This document shows positions 32,672 through 40,304 of a stretch of 64,000 nucleotides of DNA, piece by piece. Source of the stretch: an uncultured Chromatiaceae bacterium (GTDB lineage Bacteria; Pseudomonadota; Gammaproteobacteria; Chromatiales; Chromatiaceae); the NCBI GenBank assembly GCA_937923175.1, contig CALALB010000014.1:1-64000 (forward strand), in the 5' to 3' direction. How positions within the stretch are numbered: position 1 is the stretch's first letter; each line of letters starts with the position of its first letter. Both the position numbers and the translations under genes were made by a program. Below the pieces are notes generated by a model, which was given only the letters and a program-made list of their open reading frames with translations, had not been told where the DNA came from and ran no database searches.

Positions 32672-32700
32672 TTGTCAGCGCCAAGTATTGCGGTTACCAT
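32672..32700 (+). promoter_or_regulatory. Sigma-70-type promoter for tRNA-Val
   Basis: TTGTCA (32672-32677) and TACCAT (32695-32700) are separated by 17 bases. The site ends 13 bases before the mature tRNA 5-prime end, which is a typical distance for a tRNA promoter. The -35 box matches consensus at 5 of 6 positions. Confidence 0.5.
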
Positions 32701-32713
32701 CCTCCCCTCAAAG

Positions 32714-32788
32714 GGGCGCATAGCTCAGCGGGAGAGCACTGCCTTCACACGGCAGGGGTCACAGGTTCAATCCCTGTTGCGCCCACCA
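32714..32788 (+). tRNA. tRNA-Val (anticodon CAC)
   Basis: The 75-base gene folds as a complete cloverleaf. The acceptor arms are GGGCGCA and TGCGCCC, D-stem GCTC/GAGC, anticodon stem CTGCC/GGCAG with loop TTCACAC (anticodon CAC at 32746-32748), and T-stem ACAGG/CCTGT with loop TTCAATC. The discriminator A and an encoded CCA end follow. It reads GUG codons. It stands alone between hisC and a yjbQ-family gene. Confidence 0.97.
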
Positions 32789-32797
32789 TCCCTTGAT

Positions 32798-32814
32798 CAT
32801 GGCTGCAAGCCATG
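32798..32814. repeat. Perfect hairpin overlapping the yjbQ-family start
   Basis: CATGGCT and AGCCATG form a 7-base stem with loop GCA, starting ten bases after the tRNA end. The ATG of the next gene (32812) lies in the right arm. It lacks a U-tract, so it may guide tRNA 3-prime processing or limit translation of the next gene rather than terminate. Confidence 0.5.
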
Positions 32815-33228
32815 CGCGAGCTCATCCATCTCTCCTCCCATCGTCCCCAGCAACTGATCGATATCACCGAGCGCGTACGGACTATCGTTGCCCAAAGCGG
32901 TGTCCGGGAGGGGCTGGTCAATGTGTATGCCCAGGGCGCGACGGCTGCCATCCTGATCCAGGAAAACTGGGACGAGAGCGTCCAATTGGATGTCATCGAT
33001 CTGTTGAGCCGGCTGATCCCCAAGGGCATCTGGCGGCATGATCGGCAAGACGGCAACGGCGATGCCCATCTGAAGGCCGGTCTCATCGGCCCTTCCGAGA
33101 CCATCCCTGTGATTGCAGGCGAATTAGGCCTGTCGCGCTGGCAGAATATCTTTTTTTGTGAGTTCGACGGTCCCCGCCCCGATCGACGGGTCATGGTCAC
33201 CGTAATGCCTGATTCGCCGCACGGCTAG
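32812..33228 (+). CDS. YjbQ-family (UPF0047) protein
   Basis: This 138-residue protein belongs to the widespread YjbQ/UPF0047 family of small trimeric enzymes; some members show weak thiamin-phosphate synthase activity, and the true role is unclear. The family signature is visible: GLVNVYAQGATAAILIQEN, then DGNGDAHLKAGLIGPSETIPV and WQNIFFCEFDGPR. The conserved histidine in DAHLK is present. Its ATG lies in a hairpin after the tRNA gene, so it may be cotranscribed with the tRNA. Confidence 0.88.
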   Translation: MRELIHLSSHRPQQLIDITERVRTIVAQSGVREGLVNVYAQGATAAILIQENWDESVQLDVIDLLSRLIPKGIWRHDRQDGNGDAHLKAGLIGPSETIPVIAGELGLSRWQNIFFCEFDGPRPDRRVMVTVMPDSPHG

Positions 33229-33285
33229 ATTCTGGCTTGCCTGGGTGGTCGATTGCATCTGCTGCCAGGGTCTAGAAACGCAGAG

Positions 33286-36200
33286 ATGTCAGGTAACCTC
33301 GACCCCCCTGTTTCGCCAATCCCTGAGGATTGGGCCCTGGATCCACTCGCCAGCCCTGAATCGGTCGCGCGCGCCTTTCGCGCCCGGGTCTTCAAGCCAG
33401 CCGAGGGCGTGTTTCTCTTCCATCCGCGCGCCATCGAACGGATGGTTGCTGAGCAGTTCGATCCATTTGGCGATGCCGGCGCGATCCCACCCCTGACCTA
33501 TCAGGTGATGTCGCGCCCAGCATTTTTGGCCGCGCTCGAACATGAAAACCCCGAGGCCCTGACCGTCATCGAAGTCTTGGATCTCCCCGACTCGGTGATC
33601 CTGCTGCCGCTCCCTGGAGAGCTGCCGCCGGATGGCAGGGGTTTGATTCGGCTGTTACGCGACTATTGGGCACGCCGTTTCGAGGGCGAGGTGGCGCGTA
33701 TCTGGCAGAGGGCGCGCGACCGTGACCCTGAGCCTAGTGACTTTGGTGCGGCTGGGCTGCGTCGGTTGATTGGCGAGACCGCCTGGTTTGAGCTTCGCGC
33801 GGTTTTGATCCAGGATGACCTTCTGCCGTCCGGAGCGGACGACAGCTGGATCTGTCGATCATTCGTCGCCTTGGTGATGCGCCTACGCTATTTCAGCCCG
33901 GGCGCACGCGGTTGTTTCTTTCCGGCGGTCCGGGATTGGTCGGCTTTCGATCAGTGGGTGCAACAGGGCGGCCTGGATTGGCCGGCGCCAAGCCTTGATG
34001 GGCCCCTGCCTGCACCCCTGATCGCCGCCTGTCCGGATCCGGTCTGCGGCCATCCCACCCGTCTGCTCCAGCTGCCCGCCGGTCTGCACAGTGGGCGCTC
34101 GGATAGGGATATGCAGCTCTATCGGGGGCAGAGCAGAGTCACCTCGCCTTCTCCTTCTCCCGCTCCCGCTCAATTCAACCCAGATCCTCTCCCAAAGAAT
34201 CTAGTCAATGGGGCAGATGTCTGCCCTGGGTCTTGGACGGGGCGCCCGGGATCGAGCCTGCAATTGGCCCGCTGGTTTCCTGCCCTCGAGCAGGGGTTTA
34301 AACCAGAGCGGCTCGAAGGTTTGCCCGGGTTTCTGGAGCCCCTGTTTATCCTGCTCGCCGGTCTGTTACGACCCTTGCTCGGTTTGATCGGTCATGCCCA
34401 AGGCCTTTGGCAGGCCATTGCATTTTGGTTGTTTGTCCGCGCCGTTCGCCATGCCCAGCGCGCCGAGCGTTCGGGACGGTTCAGCGCTGCGATCCATCAG
34501 CTTGCCCAGGCGAGGCGGCTTGCGATCCCTCTTGCCCATCCAAAGTCACCTGAGTCCGAGCAGCTCCTAGAGCTGCTTGCTCAGCATCAACAAGAGGTTG
34601 AGGCGTCCTTCGCCGCTGCCCTGTTGAGTCGTTGGCCGCTTAACCCGGGACGGGCGCGTGCCCTGAGATCCCTGATCGAGCGTTTGGGTGAGGCGGACTA
34701 TCTGGATAATGAGGCAGCCCAACGGGTCCTTGCCGACCTGGAGCGGGCGCTCCAGGAGTATTCCACTGTCTATTATCGGATACGGCCCTTCAGCTGGTTT
34801 CTGGGGCGCGGCCCTCTAAGTCAGCCTTTGCCCTTGCAAGCCGAGCTAAAATCATTGCGTGCCCTTGAATCTGCCCAAAGTCACCTGGAACGGCTCGGTT
34901 GGCCATACGCTGAGCTCGAAGGCCTCATTCAGCCGCTTCAGGCCCTGACTGCCTGCATCCGAACGCACCTGGAACAGCAACTCGTCCCGCTCCTAACCGA
35001 GTCCCTGAATCAGGCAGGCCTGACCCCCCGCGATCATCGCGAGGCGGTGGCCTTCAATAAGCTGGTGCGCGAGCTTTTGGATGTCATCGAACGCCGTCGG
35101 CATCTCAAATTCACCGATGTACGCGACCTTTTGGCCCGCAATCCCTTGCGTCTACCCGATCTCACCCTTGCTGAGTGGTTTAAGGGCGATCGCCTGGGCC
35201 GTTTCGATCGGCAGGTAGGGCGTCTCTTGCCCGGCCTTTATCGCCCCGGCGAGGTTTATCTCAAGGGTCTGCAACGTCTCTCCGCGCCGCTGTTCGGGAC
35301 CCCGATGGGTCGGCTGCTCGTACGCCACTTGATCCTGCCGGTGGGGATTGCCTTTTTGGTCCTAAAGACCCTGGATATCCTCGCCGGCATCCTGCCGATG
35401 CTCGAGGCAACCTTTCATCTCACCAGTCTTTGGCTGATCCTGGGATTGGGTCTATTGATCAACGCCCTGGCCTATACCCGTCCTGGACGTCTGGGCGTAC
35501 ATCTATTGTCGCGCGTTCTCTGGTGGACAGTGCGCCTGCTGCTTTTCGACGGGCTCAGGCGTCTGATGCGCTGGCCGCCGGTGCGCCGGATCATCGAGAC
35601 CGAACTGATGCGCGGTCTGGGGCGCAATCTGGTGCGCCCCTTTTTGAGCGGGGCGCTTATCGTCATGCCGATTGTTGCGTTCCTAAGCCTGATCCGCGGC
35701 GACCTGGTCGAGCCAAATCTCTCACTCATCGCCTTGACCTTGCTGCTGGGAATCCTGGTGCGCAACACCCCGAGCGGTCGGCGTCTGCTCGATGAGTTGA
35801 TTAGCACCCTGGGCCGCCTTATCCGGCGGATCAACCAGACCCTGGTCCTCGGGGTGATTCAGGAGTTGCTCGTATTCTTCAAGGAGATCACCCGGCGTTT
35901 CCAGCAGGGCCTGCATTGGATCGGGGAGCTTCTCAGCCATAAACACGGCGAATCCTGGATAGTGCTCGGAGTGAAATCATTATTGGCGCCGCTCTGGCAG
36001 GTATGCGAATGGTTGATCCAGTTTTATGTCACCGTCTTGATCGAGCCCCAGATCAACCCGATCAAGCATTTCCCGCTGGTGACTGTGGCGCATAAACTCA
36101 TGCTGCCCTTTTTGCCCTGGCTGACGATGCTCATGGTCGAGGCGCTCGATCCCTTTCTGCCGAAATGGATCAGCATCCCTTTCGTGACCCTGACCATCCT

Positions 36201-36963
36201 GCTCTTGCCTGGCTTGGCCGGATTTCTCGTCTGGGAGCTGAAGGAAAACTGGAGGCTCTATGCCGCCAATCACCAGCGCCCGAGCCCCGGGATTGCGGTT
36301 CGCCCCGGGTTCTCTGCCATCCCGTCTGATGACTCACATGCGCTGCTTGAGCCGGCGGTCATCGGTAGCCATGGTGAGACCCTGCGCGCCTTTCTGTGCC
36401 GCGGTCTGCATAGCGGGACTCAACCCAAGGTATTCGACCGCCTGCGTCGGGCCTTGCGCCGGCAAATGGAGGGGGGGGATGAAGCAGGTGCGCGCGTGCG
36501 CGAGGTCCAGCGTCAGCTGTCCGAAGTCAGCCGCTTGATTGCGGCCTTTTGTGACCGCGAATTGGTATATGCCCTAAGCAGGCGCACCCAAGACCCAGGC
36601 TGCGCCCTGGGAAGCATTCGGATGCGTCGACCGCGTCTAGCCAGCGAATCCTTTGCCATCACCCTGGATCTGCGGCTCAAACCGCCCCAGGGAAGGGTGC
36701 GGCTGGAACTGGATCTGGAGGTAGTTTGGCGTGCGCCGGATCTGTCTCTCAGCGCCAGACTGTTAGGGGCTGGGGTAGGGTTGGACCCGCGCTCGCGCGA
36801 GCAGCTTGAGGAGGATCTGCGGGTCTTTGCGGCGCGTGCCGGCGCAACCGAGATCGCGATCGATTTGGGTGAAGCGGGATCTCAGGATGGAGCGCAAGCC
36901 GAGGGATCGGATCGATCGGACAGAGTGGATCAGACACCCAAAATCGGCCACACTGTTATCTAG
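33286..36963 (+). CDS. Large multi-pass membrane protein of unknown function
   Basis: I do not recognise this 1225-residue protein. The first 350 residues are soluble-looking. A first hydrophobic stretch lies near 352-372; a helical, Leu/Ala/Arg-rich region follows to about 680; then clusters of hydrophobic segments appear near 681-704, 715-731, 788-825, 906-920 and 940-985. The last 240 residues are again polar. No nucleotide-binding or protease motif is evident. The frame opens at TTG 33253; the ATG at 33286 is preceded by GCAGAG and seems more likely. It stands alone between the yjbQ-family gene and a small unknown gene. A run of eight G lies at 36471-36478. Transport, envelope or stress roles are all possible. 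Confidence 0.8.
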   Translation: MSGNLDPPVSPIPEDWALDPLASPESVARAFRARVFKPAEGVFLFHPRAIERMVAEQFDPFGDAGAIPPLTYQVMSRPAFLAALEHENPEALTVIEVLDLPDSVILLPLPGELPPDGRGLIRLLRDYWARRFEGEVARIWQRARDRDPEPSDFGAAGLRRLIGETAWFELRAVLIQDDLLPSGADDSWICRSFVALVMRLRYFSPGARGCFFPAVRDWSAFDQWVQQGGLDWPAPSLDGPLPAPLIAACPDPVCGHPTRLLQLPAGLHSGRSDRDMQLYRGQSRVTSPSPSPAPAQFNPDPLPKNLVNGADVCPGSWTGRPGSSLQLARWFPALEQGFKPERLEGLPGFLEPLFILLAGLLRPLLGLIGHAQGLWQAIAFWLFVRAVRHAQRAERSGRFSAAIHQLAQARRLAIPLAHPKSPESEQLLELLAQHQQEVEASFAAALLSRWPLNPGRARALRSLIERLGEADYLDNEAAQRVLADLERALQEYSTVYYRIRPFSWFLGRGPLSQPLPLQAELKSLRALESAQSHLERLGWPYAELEGLIQPLQALTACIRTHLEQQLVPLLTESLNQAGLTPRDHREAVAFNKLVRELLDVIERRRHLKFTDVRDLLARNPLRLPDLTLAEWFKGDRLGRFDRQVGRLLPGLYRPGEVYLKGLQRLSAPLFGTPMGRLLVRHLILPVGIAFLVLKTLDILAGILPMLEATFHLTSLWLILGLGLLINALAYTRPGRLGVHLLSRVLWWTVRLLLFDGLRRLMRWPPVRRIIETELMRGLGRNLVRPFLSGALIVMPIVAFLSLIRGDLVEPNLSLIALTLLLGILVRNTPSGRRLLDELISTLGRLIRRINQTLVLGVIQELLVFFKEITRRFQQGLHWIGELLSHKHGESWIVLGVKSLLAPLWQVCEWLIQFYVTVLIEPQINPIKHFPLVTVAHKLMLPFLPWLTMLMVEALDPFLPKWISIPFVTLTILLLPGLAGFLVWELKENWRLYAANHQRPSPGIAVRPGFSAIPSDDSHALLEPAVIGSHGETLRAFLCRGLHSGTQPKVFDRLRRALRRQMEGGDEAGARVREVQRQLSEVSRLIAAFCDRELVYALSRRTQDPGCALGSIRMRRPRLASESFAITLDLRLKPPQGRVRLELDLEVVWRAPDLSLSARLLGAGVGLDPRSREQLEEDLRVFAARAGATEIAIDLGEAGSQDGAQAEGSDRSDRVDQTPKIGHTVI

Positions 36964-37031
36964 GCCGGTGGGCCGGATGGCTCGGAGTCCCAATCGCCCG
37001 CGCCTTCTGCTGAGCCATTGAGCAAACGGTT

Positions 37032-37367
37032 ATGCACTATCGCGTCTTTTATCTGTTTGAACGCACGGGCGAGGCGCTCTCGTCGACCCGCGCGATCGAG
37101 ATGGCTGCCAAGTCCATCTGGGAACAGCTTGTGCCTCGGCTCCAGACCGAGGATGACTATCTCGGTTTGCTGGACGCCCGCGATACCGTCCTGCAAATCC
37201 TGTATGAACCGGCCCAGCGGCGTTACTGGGTTGAGCTGCCGATCGACGCCGCTAAGGCATCCTATGGGCGCTATCTGGCGCTTGAGGAACTCGAATCCTT
37301 TCTCTTGGCGCTCCCCGAGGTCTTTGACCAGGGATCTATCCCTGGGCTTGAGTATCGCCCCTGGTAA
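37032..37367 (+). CDS. Small conserved-looking protein of unknown function
   Basis: This 111-residue protein is not recognised. It is acidic, soluble, has no signal peptide, and begins YRVFYLFERTGEAL. It looks like a compact alpha/beta domain with alternating hydrophobic strands. It follows the 1225-residue membrane protein by 68 bases on the same strand, so the two may be cotranscribed. The codon usage matches neighbours. Confidence 0.65.
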   Translation: MHYRVFYLFERTGEALSSTRAIEMAAKSIWEQLVPRLQTEDDYLGLLDARDTVLQILYEPAQRRYWVELPIDAAKASYGRYLALEELESFLLALPEVFDQGSIPGLEYRPW

Positions 37368-37397
37368 AGGCGATTCGCCGAAAACCGAGCATGGTGT

Positions 37398-38036
37398 TCA
37401 GGGAGCTTGCATGGTCCCGCGCACCAGGCGGATACGCCCGTTTTGGGCGGTGCCGACGCGAAAGGGCTGGCCGGTAAAAAAGCTCACCGCCCACACCCGT
37501 CCAACCCCCCCTGTATCGATGGAGGATGACCAGAATAAAACGCCCGGTGTATTGGGAAATACCTGGGGATTGATCGCCGGTCCATCGTGACAGCGCTCGA
37601 CAATGGTCATCAACTCATCCCCTGTCGGCAAACGCCAGCCATCGCCAACCTGTTCGGCCCTTTTGACCGCTTCCTTCCAGGTGTGCACCGCCGGACGGCC
37701 GGCACAGGTCCTGGATTCAGCCTCCCAGCGTTGTCCGAAGGCGCAGCGCTGCCACTCCAGACCGGTGCGCTCGTGGCGTACCATTGCACCGTCCTCAAGC
37801 GCCGTGAATTCAGCCGAGGGGGTAGTCTCGGCCAGACCCCGGAAACAGGCATCGGTGGCCGGCGGGATCTCCTGAGCCTGGATCTCGGGCCCGGCCCAGA
37901 GGAGCAGGCCAAGCAGGAGATAGACTGGATCCCTGGGTCTTGTCGCATCCCGGGCAGGCCGGCAATGGCGAGCGAAACAAATTCGTATATCCTTAGGGAC
38001 TGATCGCCTTGAACCTCGATCCGCTCTCCAAAACAT
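37398..38036 (-). CDS. DUF1566 domain protein, probably exported
   Basis: The C-terminal half shows the DUF1566 (Lcl C-terminal-like) pattern: DGAMVRHERTGLEWQRCAFG, a WKEAVKRAEQVGDGWRLPTGDEL core and FWSSSIDTGG with the closing RIRLVRG; these domains resemble sulfatase-modifying/lectin-type folds and are often secreted. A hydrophobic stretch VYLLLGLLLWAG lies before AQ, suggesting a signal peptide with an unusually long polar lead. The start is uncertain: ATG at 38036 or 38066, both close to the divergent fliW start at 38050. No function is known. Confidence 0.75.
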   Translation of the reverse strand: MFWRADRGSRRSVPKDIRICFARHCRPARDATRPRDPVYLLLGLLLWAGPEIQAQEIPPATDACFRGLAETTPSAEFTALEDGAMVRHERTGLEWQRCAFGQRWEAESRTCAGRPAVHTWKEAVKRAEQVGDGWRLPTGDELMTIVERCHDGPAINPQVFPNTPGVLFWSSSIDTGGVGRVWAVSFFTGQPFRVGTAQNGRIRLVRGTMQAP

Positions 38037-38049
38037 GCAGGAGCCTCCT

Positions 38050-38472
38050 ATGAACCAGCAGTCCAACGCGACCTATGAGTTCGACTCGCCGGTGACCATC
38101 GTTTTCCCCGAGGGTATCCCCGGTTTCGAGCACCTGAAAGCCTATCATCTCACCTATTCGGATACAGCGGGGGGACGACTATACCGACTGCGCCCCGAGG
38201 ATGATCCGGAGATCGAGTTTACCCTAGTCGATCCGCAGTTCTACTCGCTCAACTATGTCCTTGCCCTCGATGATACAGAGCAGGCGTTGCTTCAAGCCGA
38301 GCGTCCCGAGGAGATCCTGGTCCTGCTCATGCTGTGGAAGGATAGTGAAAACACCCCGGGCGGTTTACATGCCAATATCTCAGGACCCATCCTCATCAAT
38401 ATGGCTAAACGGTTAGGGATGCAGAAGGTCATCGGTAATCCGCGGATGGAGGTCAGTATCTCCAACGCCTGA
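38050..38472 (+). CDS. fliW: Flagellar assembly factor FliW
   Basis: FliW binds flagellin and, in characterised bacteria, antagonises the translational repressor CsrA so that flagellin synthesis matches secretion. The 140-residue product reads IVFPEGIPGFEHLKAYHL near the start, then EFTLVDPQFY, and GGLHANISGPILINMAKRLGMQ, typical of the family. The ATG at 38050 is preceded by CAGGAG at a suitable distance. No csrA or flagellin gene lies in this window. An inverted repeat follows the stop. Confidence 0.9.
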   Translation: MNQQSNATYEFDSPVTIVFPEGIPGFEHLKAYHLTYSDTAGGRLYRLRPEDDPEIEFTLVDPQFYSLNYVLALDDTEQALLQAERPEEILVLLMLWKDSENTPGGLHANISGPILINMAKRLGMQKVIGNPRMEVSISNA

Positions 38473-38479
38473 GCGCCGC

Positions 38480-38505
38480 AAGGCAGGCGATCCAAGCCCT
38501 GCCTT
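38480..38505. repeat. Inverted repeat between fliW and the rhodanese gene
   Basis: AAGGCAGG and CCTGCCTT form a perfect 8-base stem around a 10-base loop, 8 bases after the fliW stop and 23 bases before the GTG of the next gene. There is no U-tract, so it is more likely an mRNA-stability or attenuation hairpin than a strong terminator. Confidence 0.5.
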
Positions 38506-38528
38506 GACCGAAGCAGCGAGACTGAAAG

Positions 38529-38993
38529 GTGAAAACCTTTATCGAGTTGATTAAACACTGTCTTACCGAGGTCCGCGAGATCATGCCTTGGGATCTCGCG
38601 GAGCGTATTCGGGCTAATCCGGATCTATTGATCGTCGATGTGCGCGAGCCCTATGAGTTCGAGGCTATGCATATCCCAGGCTCGCTCAATGTCCCGCGCG
38701 GGATCCTGGAATCGGCCTGCGAATGGGACTATGAAGAAACCATCCCTGAGCTCGTTCGGGCGCGCGAGCGCGAGATCGTGGTCGTCTGCCGTTCGGGCTA
38801 TCGCAGCGTCCTGGCCGCGCACTCGTTGAATCTACTCGGGTATCAAAACGTCGCCTCACTCAAGCTCGGACTGCGCGGCTGGAAGGATGACGAGCAGCCC
38901 CTGGTCGATGGAGACAATCAGCCGGTGGATCCAGAGAGCGCGGACGAGTATTTCACCCCTAAGCTGAGTCCCGAACAACGCCGTCCCCACTGA
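38529..38993 (+). CDS. Rhodanese-like sulfurtransferase
   Basis: Rhodanese domains carry sulfane sulfur on a cysteine. The 154-residue single-domain protein has DVREPYEFEAMHIPGSLNVPRG and the active-site loop C87-RSGYRS, so it should be catalytically competent. It starts with GTG at 38529. The next gene begins exactly at its final base (ATG within TGATG), indicating coupling. In a sulfur-oxidising host it could serve sulfur trafficking, but this is inference. Confidence 0.9.
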   Translation: MKTFIELIKHCLTEVREIMPWDLAERIRANPDLLIVDVREPYEFEAMHIPGSLNVPRGILESACEWDYEETIPELVRAREREIVVVCRSGYRSVLAAHSLNLLGYQNVASLKLGLRGWKDDEQPLVDGDNQPVDPESADEYFTPKLSPEQRRPH

Positions 38994-39238
38994 TGTCAGA
39001 CCCTTTTGATCGCCCGACCAGAGAGCAGCGCCACGAGATGATTGCGGTTGCGGCCTATTATCTAGCTGAGCGCCGCGGTTTTGCCCCTGGCCATGCCGAG
39101 GCCGATTGGTTTGAGGCCGAGCGGGTGATCGATGCCCTGATCGCTAGCCGCTCGCTACGCGCCGACCAGGAGCAGACCGAACAGCATCGCACTATCCGCA
39201 ATGCCCTGATCTTGCGCCAGCCTGAATCGGCTCTTTGA
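38993..39238 (+). CDS. DUF2934 family protein
   Basis: This 81-residue protein matches the small DUF2934 pattern: an initial R-x2-R-x2-MIAVAAYYLAERRGF helix, then DWFEAERVIDALI. The function of the family is unknown. It is coupled to the rhodanese gene by overlap and lies 6 bases before rsmA, so the three form a unit. Confidence 0.8.
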   Translation: MSDPFDRPTREQRHEMIAVAAYYLAERRGFAPGHAEADWFEAERVIDALIASRSLRADQEQTEQHRTIRNALILRQPESAL

Positions 39239-39244
39239 CCGGCC

Positions 39245-40039
39245 ATGGCACACCAAGCGCGCAAACGCTTTGGGCAGAACTTTCTCCATGATCCCCAGGT
39301 GATCCAACGTCTCCTGGCGGCAGTCGCTGTTCAACCAGGCGACCAGGTCGTCGAGATCGGCCCTGGCCAGGGGGCGCTGACGGCTGGTCTCTTGGAACAG
39401 GCAGGGCGACTGGATGTGATCGAGATCGACCGCGATCTCATCGAGCCTCTACGCAGACGCCTGGGGGATTCAGCTAGGCTCCAGATCCATCAGGGCGATG
39501 CCCTGGATTTTGATCTACGCGCTCTGACCTCGACCCCTGCCTCGCTGCGCATCGTCGGCAATCTACCCTATAACATCTCCACCCCCTTGCTTTTTCATCT
39601 GCTCGATCAGCTCGAGGTCATCCGCGATCTCCATCTGATGCTGCAAAGGGAGGTCGTCGAACGCATCGTCGCGCTGCCCGGTACCAAGATCTATGGGCGC
39701 CTGTCGGTCATGGTTCAGGCCCGCTGCGCAGCGACTGAACTCATGCGGATTGGACCAGGCGCCTTCAAACCTGTCCCTAAGGTCGATTCGGCCTTTTTGC
39801 GTCTGATCCCTTGGTGCCCGCCGCGTTATGGGCTCGCTGACCCCGCATTCCACGCCCGTCTCGTTGCTGCCGCCTTCAGCCAGCGGCGTAAAACCCTGCG
39901 CAATAGCCTTGCTGGTCTTATCCCAACGGAGCTACTCGAACAGGCCGGCCTCGACCCCCAGGCACGTGCTGAGGAGATCGGGGTTGCCGACTATGCGCGT
40001 CTTGCCAATCTTGCCGCGGCTTCCGGGGTGACCGCTTGA
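39245..40039 (+). CDS. rsmA: 16S rRNA dimethyladenosine transferase RsmA (KsgA)
   Basis: RsmA dimethylates two adjacent adenines in helix 45 of 16S rRNA during late 30S assembly. The 264-residue protein has RFGQNFLHD near the start, the SAM-binding motif VVEIGPGQGALT, DVIEIDRDL, and the catalytic GNLPYNIS. The C-terminal domain with FSQRRKTLRNSL is intact. It is the last gene of the rhodanese-DUF2934-rsmA unit. Confidence 0.97.
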   Translation: MAHQARKRFGQNFLHDPQVIQRLLAAVAVQPGDQVVEIGPGQGALTAGLLEQAGRLDVIEIDRDLIEPLRRRLGDSARLQIHQGDALDFDLRALTSTPASLRIVGNLPYNISTPLLFHLLDQLEVIRDLHLMLQREVVERIVALPGTKIYGRLSVMVQARCAATELMRIGPGAFKPVPKVDSAFLRLIPWCPPRYGLADPAFHARLVAAAFSQRRKTLRNSLAGLIPTELLEQAGLDPQARAEEIGVADYARLANLAAASGVTA

Positions 40040-40109
40040 GCGCAAGGCCGCAGGCGGCACGGACCAAACACCGAGGCTGCCACACATGGCCTCACCCTGA
40101 GAGAGCGCT

Positions 40110-40155
40110 GACCCCAGGTTGGTGGATTCCGTTTTGCGCCGGCATGACCGAGCGA
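40110..40155. repeat. Degenerate dispersed intergenic element (WIPAFAGMT type)
   Basis: The stretch TGGATTCCGTTTTGCGCCGG followed by CATGACCGAG resembles the hairpin elements found in many proteobacterial genomes that translate as WIPAFAGMTE. The usual inverted arms are degraded here. It lies in the 265-base gap between rsmA and the DUF5610 gene. The rest of that gap has no gene. Confidence 0.35.
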
Positions 40156-40244
40156 GCTAGGCGTGCCGAACCGGCTTAGCAGATTAGAGTGGTTGCACTG
40201 ATGTTTTGCGATGGCCGCCAGCGGCTGTGACCTAGAGAGCGCCC

Positions 40245-40271
40245 TCAAGTGACAAACCTAGCTGCCGTTAA
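40245..40271 (+). promoter_or_regulatory. Flagellar sigma-28-type promoter for the DUF5610 gene
   Basis: TCAAGTGA (40245-40252), 11 bases, then GCCGTTAA (40264-40271) matches the FliA consensus TAAAGTTT-N11-GCCGATAA at 5 of 8 and 7 of 8 positions with exact spacing. It ends 33 bases before the ATG at 40305. This places the downstream gene in the late flagellar/chemotaxis regulon. Confidence 0.55.
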
Positions 40272-40304
40272 AAAAGGTATACCCACTGGTTTGGGAGCAG
40301 GCTG

